Source: JBGCDD01 sp045105075 (lineage in GTDB: Bacteria; Pseudomonadota; Alphaproteobacteria; Rhodobacterales; Rhodobacteraceae). Taken from it: a stretch of 5,049 nt of DNA. The notes under the pieces are model-generated. The model made no database searches. It was not told the DNA's origin and saw nothing but the letters and a program-made list of their open reading frames with translations. The stretch spans positions 1-5,049 of the forward strand of contig JBGCDD010000232.1 of NCBI GenBank assembly GCA_045105075.1. The letters are read 5' to 3'. A program made the translations under genes and the position numbers. Below, piece after piece: positions 1 to 5,049 of this stretch. The stretch's first letter is position 1. Each line of letters opens with the position of its first letter.

Positions 1-74
1 GCTGTAGGCATTCCAGCTTCTTGCTCTTTGATCATCCCAATAATCTGGGCCTCGGTAAAACGACTCTGTCGCAT
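1..74 (-). CDS. IS3-family transposase OrfA, N-terminal 24 codons (partial)
   Basis: The minus-strand frame starting at the ATG at 74-72 encodes MRQSRFTEAQIIGMIKEQEA followed by GMPT, then leaves the window. This is the characteristic opening of IS3-family OrfA proteins: basic residues, then RFTE-QII--IKE-EAG, leading into a helix-turn-helix that binds the element's ends. A strong AAGGAG Shine-Dalgarno (complement of 82-87) lies 7 bases upstream of the ATG and fixes the start. In this family OrfA is about 90-100 residues long and is joined to the DDE-domain OrfB by programmed -1 frameshifting; neither the rest of OrfA nor OrfB can be judged here. No damage is visible in the short part present. 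Confidence 0.85.
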   Translation of the reverse strand, partial: MRQSRFTEAQIIGMIKEQEAGMPT

Positions 75-141
75 GTGTTTGCTCCTTCGAAGGTTGAGCA
101 AACTCTACATTAAAGCGAGGGAAGTTTCGGGGGGCAGGACA
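1..141 (-). mobile_element. IS3-family insertion sequence, end fragment inserted in hutF
   Basis: This is the orfA-proximal end of an insertion sequence whose remainder lies left of the window. Seen directly: a transposase orfA start with its ribosome binding site, and beyond it a C-rich stretch which on the minus strand begins TGTCCTGCCCCCCGAA. IS3-family elements typically begin with TG and a similar C-run, and the ~67 bases from terminus to orfA start is normal for them. The outer edge is placed at 141 because hutF codons read cleanly up to about 142 and hutF similarity ends there. If 141 is the edge, bases 142-145 (ACGC) would be one copy of the 3-4 base target duplication; the other copy is out of view. 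The element points the same way as hutF. The family call is fairly safe; the subgroup and exact terminus are inferred. Confidence 0.75.
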
Positions 142-428
142 ACGCGGCAGTCATCGGGCGTCAGATTGGCGGTAAATCGGTACATCAAATCGCGCCAAGT
201 CTAGAAACTGTTCCTTCCCGCCATCCTGTATTCCGTCATCCCTGCCATTGCCCGGTGAAAACTGTGGCTGTGCAGGTTCGCGATTGCAGGCAGCAGCGTA
301 TCAACACGCGTATCTGATGGCTGCGCCGCTTGGTTCACTGCGATTTCGGTAATGCGTCCATTCTGCATTATCAGACGCGCATTTGATGCCTATCCGGACG
401 ATAGCTTTGCTTGTTTTGCGTAAATCAC
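142..428 (-). pseudogene. hutF: Formimidoylglutamate deiminase HutF, 5' fragment with two ambers, cut by an IS
   Basis: HutF is an amidohydrolase-family deiminase converting N-formimino-L-glutamate to N-formyl-L-glutamate and ammonia. The minus-strand frame starts VIYAKQAKLSSG and continues through NARLIMQNGRITEIAV, LLPAIANLHSHSFHRAMAG, MTEYR, SF, TWRDLMYRF and LTPDD, in the order expected for the HutF N-terminus. LHSH at codons 36-39 is the HxH metal-ligand motif. Two in-frame TAG codons break it: codon 13 (392-390), in a context where a GW pair is usual, and codon 76 (203-201), in the SFWTWR motif. Both look like TGG>TAG. Similarity ends at about codon 95, where the IS begins; intact family members are about 450 residues. 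The GTG start at 428-426 is chosen from AGGAG 7 bases upstream. The gene is divergent from hutI. The 3' part should resume beyond the IS, left of the window. The identification is firm, and function is almost certainly lost. Confidence 0.88.
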
Positions 429-435
429 TTGGCGG

Positions 436-440
436 CTCCT
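436..440 (-). promoter_or_regulatory. Ribosome binding site of hutF fixing a GTG start
   Basis: The complement of CTCCT reads AGGAG, 7 bases before GTG at 428-426. The frame from that GTG runs directly into HutF-like sequence. The next in-frame ATG (368-366) lies inside the conserved N-terminal strand and lacks such a site, so the GTG is preferred even though a stop follows 12 codons later. Confidence 0.6.
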
Positions 441-444
441 GGCT

Positions 445-460
445 TTATGTATAGACATAA
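445..460. promoter_or_regulatory. Candidate HutC operator between hutF and hutI
   Basis: TTATGTATAGACATAA is an inverted repeat with perfect 6-base arms (TTATGT / ACATAA) around a 4-base centre. It lies in the 85-base gap between the divergent hutF and hutI starts. HutC-type GntR regulators are known to bind short AT-rich palindromes of TGTA..TACA type, relieved by urocanate. A near copy (12 of 14 core bases) lies upstream of hutC at 4863-4876, which supports shared control. It sits just outside the hutF ribosome binding site and overlaps the possible -35 of hutI, so bound repressor could block both genes. The repeat is seen directly; the assignment to HutC is inferred. Confidence 0.6.
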
Positions 461-480
461 TTTACGTTGGCACTTACTAA
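452..480 (+). promoter_or_regulatory. Possible sigma70-type promoter for hutIHGU
   Basis: TAGACA (452-457, five of six matches to TTGACA) is followed after 17 bases by TACTAA (475-480, three of six matches to TATAAT). This would start transcription near 487, giving a leader of about 27 bases before hutI. The -35 lies within the candidate HutC operator, which fits simple repression. The -10 match is poor, so this is only the best-spaced candidate in the gap. Confidence 0.3.
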
Positions 481-502
481 AAAAGAACAATTTTTGACAC
501 CT

Positions 503-506
503 GAGG
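503..506 (+). promoter_or_regulatory. Ribosome binding site of hutI
   Basis: GAGG lies 7 bases upstream of the ATG at 514. It supports that ATG as the original hutI start and shows the initiation region of the operon is still intact. Confidence 0.6.
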
Positions 507-513
507 GATTAGA

Positions 514-1269
514 ATGGCGACGAACAGCACTGTCTTTGTTGATTTAGAAGCCGCTACGATGGTCGCTTCGGAAACTACCTACGGAGCAATCAGTGACGCG
601 GCGATTGCTGTTACAGATAGTGTAATCGACTGGGTTGGACCGAAAGGCGATCTGCCGGACGCTTTCAAAAACGTTCCACAAACCAGCCTTGGCGGACGCT
701 TCGTTACACCCGGCCTCATTGATTGCCACACACACATCCTTCACGGCGGTGATCGCGTTGTCGAATTCGAAATGCGTCTGAACGGCGCCAGCTACGAACA
801 AGTCGCGCGTGCAGGCGGCGGCATCGTTTCCACGGTCAAGGCGACCCGTGCTGCCAGCAAAGAGCAGCTACTTGTAGAAGCTTTAACACGCGTTGATGTC
901 ATGATCTCCGAAGGCGTCACCGCTATCGAAGTTAAGTCGGGCTACGGGCTCGACACAGAAACCGAGCTGCGCATGTTGCGCGTCGCGCGCGAAATCTCGG
1001 ACAACCGCCCAATCACTGTCAAAACGACGTTCCTTGGTGCCCATGCCACCCCTGTCGAATTTGCAGGTCGCGACGACGCCTATATCGACAAAGTCTGTAT
1101 CTCGACCCTGCGCGCCGCCCGCGCCCTTGGCCCAACGGACGCCGGCACCATCGCCGCTGGTCTGCGCGCCGATCTGGCCGTTTGGAACATCAAAAACCCA
1201 GCTGAGCTGGCGTATCGCATCGGCTTTAACCCGCTCCATTCTCGTATTTTCGGAGGACCCCATCCGTGA
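514..1269 (+). pseudogene. hutI: Imidazolonepropionase HutI with large in-frame internal deletion
   Basis: HutI is a cytosolic metal-dependent amidohydrolase opening imidazolone-5-propionate to N-formimino-L-glutamate. The frame is open for 251 residues, whereas family members are about 400. Residues 1 to ~201 are the normal N-terminal part: DCHTH with the HxH metal ligands (about residues 70-74), the GGDR..EFEMRLNGASYE substrate-binding stretch, KSGYGLDTETELRMLRVARE, and FLGAHATP..F..RDDAYIDKVC. At about residues 200-204 (1111-1125) the sequence jumps to the C-terminal end, ARALG..DAGTIA.GLRADLAVWN, then PAELAYRIGFNPL..RIFGG. Missing are the barrel strands with the HAEQ motif (third metal histidine and catalytic neighbours) and the TDCNPG metal aspartate, so the product should be inactive. 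The junction lies in a CGC/GCC-rich stretch, suggesting deletion between short direct repeats. The frame is kept and the TGA overlaps the hutH GTG by 4 bases, preserving coupling. It might be listed elsewhere as a short functional HutI, but the missing motifs argue against that. Confidence 0.88.
1252..1256 (+). promoter_or_regulatory. Ribosome binding site of hutH
   Basis: GGAGG lies within the last codons of hutI, 9 bases before the GTG at 1266. It supports that GTG start and gives hutH its own strong initiation signal in addition to coupling from hutI. Confidence 0.65.
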
Positions 1270-2804
1270 CTATTCTTACCCTCACTCCTGGCGCAGTCAC
1301 ATTGGACGACCTGCAAGAGATCTATTGGAACGAAGCGGCGGTCCGCCTTGATCCCGCGTGCCACCCCGCGATTGAACTGGCCCATGCGCGCATCGCCAAA
1401 GCGGCTGCAGGAAGCGATGCGGTTTACGGCGTGAACACAGGTTTTGGCAAACTGGCCTCGGTCAAGATTGAAAGCAAAGACACAGCGACCCTGCAACGTA
1501 ACCTGATCCTGTCCCACTGTTGTGGCGTTGGCCCTGCGATACCGCGCGCCCATGCCCGCCTTTTGATGGCACTGAAACTTCTCAGCCTGGGACGCGGTGC
1601 GTCTGGTGTCCGGCTTGAAGTGGTCACGTTGATCGAAGACATGCTCGCAAAAGGCGTCACGCCAGTGATCCCCGCGCAAGGCTCGGTTGGTGCCTCGGGC
1701 GATTTGGCCCCACTGGCACATATGGCCGCCGCAATGATGGGGCACGGAGAAGCGGAATTTGACGGCAAAGTCATATCCGGTGCTGAGGCATTGAATGCGG
1801 CGGGCCTGACAGCCGTTGAGCTGGGCCCGAAAGAAGGCCTCGCCCTGATCAATGGCACACAGTTCTCGACGGCCTTTGCGCTTGCCGGTTTGTTCGGCGC
1901 ATGGCGTGCGGCACATTCTGCGCTGGTCACATCGGCCCTTTCCACAGACGCAATTATGGGGTCCACCGCCCCGTTGCAGCCTGAAATTCACACATTGCGT
2001 GGCCATCGCGGCCAGATAGAAGCGGGTGAGACGATGCGCGCTTTGCTCTTTGGTTCCGAAATTCGCGACAGCCACATTGTCGATGATGCGCGCGTCCAAG
2101 ACCCCTATTGCATCCGGTGTCAGCCGCAGGTGACGGGTGCGGCGATGGATGTGTTGCGCATGGCGGCGCGCACATTGGAAATCGAAGCCAACGCCGCTAC
2201 AGACAATCCTTTGGTGTTGATCGACGCCGACGTGATTGTCTCGGGTGGGAATTTCCATGCTGAACCCGTGGGCTTTGCCGCCGACATGATTGCGCTCGCG
2301 ATTGCGGAAATCGGTGCTATTGCACAGCGCCGCGTCGCCCTCATCGTTGATCCAGTGCTCAGCTTCGACCTGCCGCCCTTCCTGACCCCAAATCCCGGGC
2401 TGAACAGCGGCTATATGATTGCTGAAGTCACGACAGCGGCACTGATGAGTGAAAACAAACATCTGGCAAACCCATGTGTCACCGACAGCACGCCAACATC
2501 GGCCAACCAGGAAGACCACGTCTCTATGGCTGCACACGGGGCTCGCCGCCTTGGCGGGATGATAGAAAACTTAAACCGCATCTTGGGCGTTGAATTGCTC
2601 TGTGGCGCGCAAGGCATTGATTTCCGCGCACCTCTCGTGACCAGCGACACTTTGCAGCGCGTTGTTGCACGGGTGCGCGCGGATGTGGCGACATTGGGAG
2701 ATGATCGATACCTCGCCCCTGATCTGGAACTGGCCGCTGTGATGATCGCAAGTGGCGATGTTGTAACCGCAACGGGCATCAAAATGCCGGATCTGTCGTC
2801 ATGA
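1266..2804 (+). CDS. hutH: Histidine ammonia-lyase (histidase) HutH, complete
   Basis: Histidase removes ammonia from L-histidine to give trans-urocanate, the first step of the pathway; it acts in the cytosol as a homotetramer. The 512-residue length matches the family. The Ala-Ser-Gly that cyclises to the MIO electrophile is at 143-145 in GSVGASGDLAPL. Other active-site residues are present at Pseudomonas putida numbering plus one: Tyr54 in YGVNTGFG, Asn196 in LINGTQ, Tyr281 and Arg284 in QDPYCIRCQPQ, and the Glu in TSANQEDHVSMAAHG. The GLNSGYMIAEVT and SENKHLA helices are also normal. No stop, frameshift or gap is visible. The ASGD and LINGTQ motifs fit histidase; a tyrosine or phenylalanine ammonia-lyase is less likely in this operon. 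The GTG start is set by GGAGG 9 bases upstream and the 4-base overlap with hutI; the stop overlaps the hutG ATG. It is the only complete catabolic gene visible here. Confidence 0.95.
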   Translation: MTILTLTPGAVTLDDLQEIYWNEAAVRLDPACHPAIELAHARIAKAAAGSDAVYGVNTGFGKLASVKIESKDTATLQRNLILSHCCGVGPAIPRAHARLLMALKLLSLGRGASGVRLEVVTLIEDMLAKGVTPVIPAQGSVGASGDLAPLAHMAAAMMGHGEAEFDGKVISGAEALNAAGLTAVELGPKEGLALINGTQFSTAFALAGLFGAWRAAHSALVTSALSTDAIMGSTAPLQPEIHTLRGHRGQIEAGETMRALLFGSEIRDSHIVDDARVQDPYCIRCQPQVTGAAMDVLRMAARTLEIEANAATDNPLVLIDADVIVSGGNFHAEPVGFAADMIALAIAEIGAIAQRRVALIVDPVLSFDLPPFLTPNPGLNSGYMIAEVTTAALMSENKHLANPCVTDSTPTSANQEDHVSMAAHGARRLGGMIENLNRILGVELLCGAQGIDFRAPLVTSDTLQRVVARVRADVATLGDDRYLAPDLELAAVMIASGDVVTATGIKMPDLSS

Positions 2805-3022
2805 ACCCTGTTGAGATCCGCCAAGGCGATCATCCCATTGTATCAGGCTTGCCGCAGACGGGCACATATGGACCTGATGCGATCTTCGCCGATCTAAACC
2901 CACGCGGCAGGGGGTTCGACGACACGGCTGCACCGTGGGCTTACGACCCAGCTAAATCCGAGCAGCTGCGCGAACATCTCACATCCATCCTGACCAGACT
3001 GGCCGAGCTGGCCCGACCCTGA
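2801..3022 (+). pseudogene. hutG: N-formylglutamate deformylase HutG, only the two ends remain
   Basis: HutG hydrolyses N-formyl-L-glutamate to formate and glutamate, the last step of the five-step route. The frame encodes 73 residues against about 265 in the family. Residues 1-42 match the N-terminus (MNPVEIRQGDHPIV, then P-TGTY.PDAI, then LN.RGR..DDT). From residue 43 the sequence matches the C-terminus (APPWAYD-type motif, here AAPWAYDPAKSEQLREHL, and the final helix ILTRLAELA). The join is near 2926/2927. About 190 residues holding nearly all zinc-binding and catalytic residues are gone, yet the frame is kept. The conserved PH(T/S)G motif near the start reads PQTG here (residues 18-21), a further sign of decay. 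The ATG overlaps the hutH TGA by 4 bases, and hutU starts 10 bases after the stop. A new small protein is unlikely because both ends match HutG in the right order and operon position. Identity is from remembered family sequence. Confidence 0.82.
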
Positions 3023-3026
3023 AAGG
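3021..3026 (+). promoter_or_regulatory. Ribosome binding site of the original hutU start
   Basis: GAAAGG lies 6 bases before the ATG at 3033 and overlaps the hutG stop. It marks 3033 as the ancestral hutU start, upstream of the amber codon. The downstream in-frame ATG at 3120 has no comparable signal, so any protein from it would depend on reinitiation. Confidence 0.6.
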
Positions 3027-3032
3027 CACATC

Positions 3033-4700
3033 ATGAGCGATCCGCGCAAGAACACCCGTGACGTATTCCCGGCCACAGGCACCGAATAGACCGCAAAAAG
3101 CTGGCTGACCGAAGCCCCGATGCGGATGCTGATGAATAACCTGCATCCTGATGTGGCTGAAAACCCGCATGAATTGGTGGTGTACGGCGGTATCGGGCGC
3201 GCTGCGCGCACGTGGAAGGACTACGACATGATCGTGGAATCCCTGCGCAATCTGGAAGACGATCAAACCTTGATGGTGCAATCGGGCAAGCCGGTCGGCG
3301 TGTTCCAGACCCACAAAGACGCCCCGCGCGTGTTGATCGCAAACTCGAACCTGGTGCCACACTGGGCGAATTGGGACCACTTCAACGAGCTCGATAAAAA
3401 GGGGCTGGCCATGTATGGTCAGATGACGGCCGGGTCGTGGATTTACATCGGCAGTCAAGGCATCGTGCAAGGCACATACGAGACATTCGTCGAGGCTGGC
3501 CGCCAGCATTACGGCGGCGATCTCAGAGGCAAGTGGATCCTGACCGGGGGTTTGGGCGGCATGGGCGGTGCGCAGCCTTTGGCAGCGGTTATGGCGGGCG
3601 CGTGTTGTTTGGCCGTTGAATGCAAGCCCGACAGCATAGATTTCCGCTTGCGGACAAAATACGTCGACGAACGCGCAGACACCTTGGACGAAGCGCTTGA
3701 GATGATCGACCGCTGGACAGCAGCAGGCGAGGCGAAATCAGTGGGTCTGCTGGGCAATGCGGCCGACGTTTTCCCCGAGCTGGTCAAACGTGGCGTCCAC
3801 CCCAATATCGTGACCGACCAGACCTCGGCGCATGATCCAATCAACGGCTACCTGCCTCAAGGCTGGAGCATGGCGCAGTGGCGCGAAAAGCGTGAAACGG
3901 CCCCCAAAGAAGTCGAGAAAGCCGCCCGCGCCTCGATGAAGACCCATGTGGCGGCGATGGAGGATTTCTGGAACGCTGGCGTGCCGACGCTGGATTATGG
4001 CAACAACATCCGACAGGTGGCACTTGAGCAAGGGCTGGAAAACGCCTTTGCCTTCCCCGGGTTTGTACCCGCCTATATCCGCCCCCTGTTTTGCCGTGGC
4101 GTCGGGTCGTTCCGCTGGGCGGCCCTGTCTGGTGATCCGGAAGACATTTACAAAACAGATGCGAAGGTCAAAGAGATCCTGGCCGAAGATACACATCTGC
4201 ACAATTGGTTGGACATGGCACGAGACCGTATCGCTTTCCAGGGCCTGCCTGCCCGCATCTGCTGGGTGGGCCTTGGCGTGCGCCATAAACTTGGGCTGGC
4301 GTTCAACGAAATGGTCCGCACTGGAGAGCTGTCCGCCCCGATCGTGATTGGCCGCGACCATCTTGATTCAGGTTCCGTGGCCTCACCCAACCGCGAAACG
4401 GAGGCCATGAAAGACGGCTCGGATGCGGTGTCTGACTGGCCGCTTTTGAATGCGCTGCTCAACACTGCGTCTGGCGCGACCTGGGTCTCACTGCACCACG
4501 GTGGCGGCGTTGGCATGGGCTTTTCACAGCACTCTGGCATGGTCATTTGCTGTGACGGGACCGAGGATGCGGATCGCCGCATTGCGCGCGTGTTGTGGAA
4601 TGATCCGGCGACAGGCGTTATGCGCCATGCGGACGCCGGCTACGAAGAGGCTCTTGATTGCGCGCGTGAAAATGGTCTGAACTTGCCCGGCATTCTGTAA
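3033..4700 (+). pseudogene. hutU: Urocanate hydratase HutU, full length but amber at codon 19
   Basis: Urocanase uses tightly bound NAD+ to hydrate urocanate to 4-imidazolone-5-propionate. From the ATG at 3033 the frame opens MSDPRKNTRDVFPATGTE, meets TAG at 3087-3089, then continues TAKSWLTEAPMRMLMNNL and on to TAA at 4698-4700, 555 codons in all, the normal family length. Counting the stop as residue 19 puts the active-site Cys of FQGLPARICW at 410, the number known for the P. putida enzyme. The glycine-rich NAD-binding loop is at about 172-179 (GGLGGMGG), and GQMTAGSWIYIGSQGIVQGTYETF, DQTSAHDP.NGYLP.GW, YGNNIRQ, HHGGGVGMGFSQHSGMV and NDPATGVMRHADAGY are all present. Apart from the amber the gene looks recently functional. 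Translation could restart at ATG 3120 (codon 30) and lose 29 residues, but no good ribosome binding site precedes it and the lost TAKSW region is conserved. An automatic annotation may call 3120-4700 as an intact 526-residue protein. Confidence 0.88.
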
Positions 4701-4925
4701 ACAATAGGAACGGGCGCTGCTTGCAACCTCCGGTTCGGGTTTTCTGGTGATAACGTGTTGTTCGCCCAAACGGTTAGCGGAATTGTTTCGATTGTTGATA
4801 TCTGGCTTATCATGACGTCGCGAAGGCGCATTGCTTCAATATATGTGCATCGACTGGCCATCTATGTATATACTTAGCGTTAAGGCTTCTTTGTCAGAGA
4901 CCAAAGAAAAGGCAGACGTGCATTT
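4701..4925. other. Intergenic region between hutU and hutC
   Basis: No convincing coding sequence is visible here on either strand. The only terminator-like element is weak: TCCG-GTT-CGGG followed by TTTT near 4729-4743, with a stem of about four pairs. Further right the DNA becomes AT-rich and includes the operator-like site at 4862-4877. The gap suggests hutC has its own promoter rather than depending only on read-through from hutU. Confidence 0.5.
4862..4877. promoter_or_regulatory. Candidate HutC operator upstream of hutC
   Basis: CTATGTATATACTTAG has 6-base arms (CTATGT / ACTTAG) that pair with one mismatch around ATAT. The core matches the site between hutF and hutI at 12 of 14 positions. 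It lies about 50 bases before the hutC start and contains TATACT (4869-4874), a possible -10 element, which fits autorepression. No good -35 is visible at standard spacing. The repeat and similarity are seen directly; binding by HutC is inferred from family knowledge. Confidence 0.55.
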
Positions 4926-5049
4926 ATGTCGCTACACGAACGCATTCTAAAGGACGTCGAAGAGAAAATCGTCACCGGGGCGTGGCCACCCGGCCATCGG
5001 ATTCCTTTCGAGACCGATATGGCCAAGCAATATGGCTGTTCGCGCATGA
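4926..5049 (+). CDS. hutC: Histidine-utilisation repressor HutC, N-terminal 41 codons (partial)
   Basis: HutC is a GntR-family repressor of hut genes whose ligand is urocanate. The frame from ATG at 4926 reads MSLHERILKDVEEKIVTGAW, then PPGHRIPFETDMAKQYGCSRM, and runs off the right edge. This is the start of a GntR winged-helix DNA-binding domain (first helix plus G.W.PG..IP, then the helix-turn-helix beginning ETDMAKQYGCSRM, normally followed by TV.KAL). The PPGHRIPFE wording and the position after hutU favour HutC over other GntR members. The UTRA ligand-binding domain expected downstream is outside the window. The ribosome binding site is weak (AAAAGG at 4907-4912, 13 bases from the ATG), but no better in-frame start is seen. 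No lesion is visible in this part. Confidence 0.82.
   Translation, partial: MSLHERILKDVEEKIVTGAWPPGHRIPFETDMAKQYGCSRM

Noticed and set aside
494..499. Perfect TTGACA hexamer just upstream of hutI.
   Set aside because: It lies 14 bases before the hutI start, so a promoter using it would begin transcription inside hutI and miss the ribosome binding site.
1080..2537. Long open frame of 485 codons on the minus strand opposite hutI/hutH.
   Set aside because: It is antisense to a clearly identified histidase, is rich in Cys, His and Arg in the way of a GC-rich shadow frame, and has no recognisable domain.
2801..3022. A possible new small protein of 73 residues.
   Set aside because: Its two halves match the N- and C-termini of HutG in order and it occupies the hutG position with the usual overlap to hutH, so internal deletion explains it.
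2979..3509. Minus-strand open frame of 176 codons opposite hutG/hutU, spanning the amber region.
   Set aside because: The plus strand matches urocanase throughout this range; the antisense frame has no recognisable motif or start signal.
4729..4743. Possible rho-independent terminator after hutU.
   Set aside because: The stem has only about four pairs including a wobble and the T-run is just four bases, too weak to list as a terminator.
1..5049. CRISPR arrays, tRNA or rRNA genes, riboswitches.
   Set aside because: No regularly spaced repeats, no cloverleaf-like or rRNA-like sequence, and no conserved riboswitch core were seen.

Overview
The window holds a histidine-utilisation (hut) locus that has been largely dismantled. 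Gene order, protein sequence and GC-rich codon use point to an alphaproteobacterium, most likely Rhodobacterales (Roseobacter group). That placement rests on remembered family sequences, not on a search. The presence of hutF and hutG indicates the five-step route: histidine > urocanate (HutH) > imidazolonepropionate (HutU) > formiminoglutamate (HutI) > formylglutamate (HutF) > glutamate (HutG).

Layout. Positions 1-141 are the end of an IS3-family insertion sequence on the minus strand, with the first 24 codons of orfA. It appears to have landed inside hutF, whose first ~95 codons (428 down to 142, minus strand) remain and carry two in-frame amber codons. A divergent control region (429-513) holds a palindrome that looks like a HutC operator. 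On the plus strand come hutI (514-1269, about 150 residues missing from the middle), hutH (1266-2804, complete, active site intact), hutG (2801-3022, about 190 residues missing from the middle) and hutU (3033-4700, full length but with an amber at codon 19). After a 225-base gap with a second operator-like site, hutC, the GntR-family repressor, starts at 4926 and runs off the right edge, intact as far as it can be seen.

Working together. hutI, hutH and hutG are joined by 4-base stop/start overlaps and hutU follows 10 bases later, so this was one translationally coupled operon facing hutF, presumably controlled by HutC through the two TATGTATA-type sites. Four of the five catabolic genes are now damaged by four kinds of lesion: IS insertion, nonsense mutation, and two separate in-frame internal deletions. 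Only histidase looks functional. The cell may still release ammonia from histidine and make urocanate, but from this locus it should not be able to carry urocanate on to glutamate. The reading is an operon caught during pathway loss. The main alternatives are intact copies elsewhere, assembly error, or selective retention of histidase alone.
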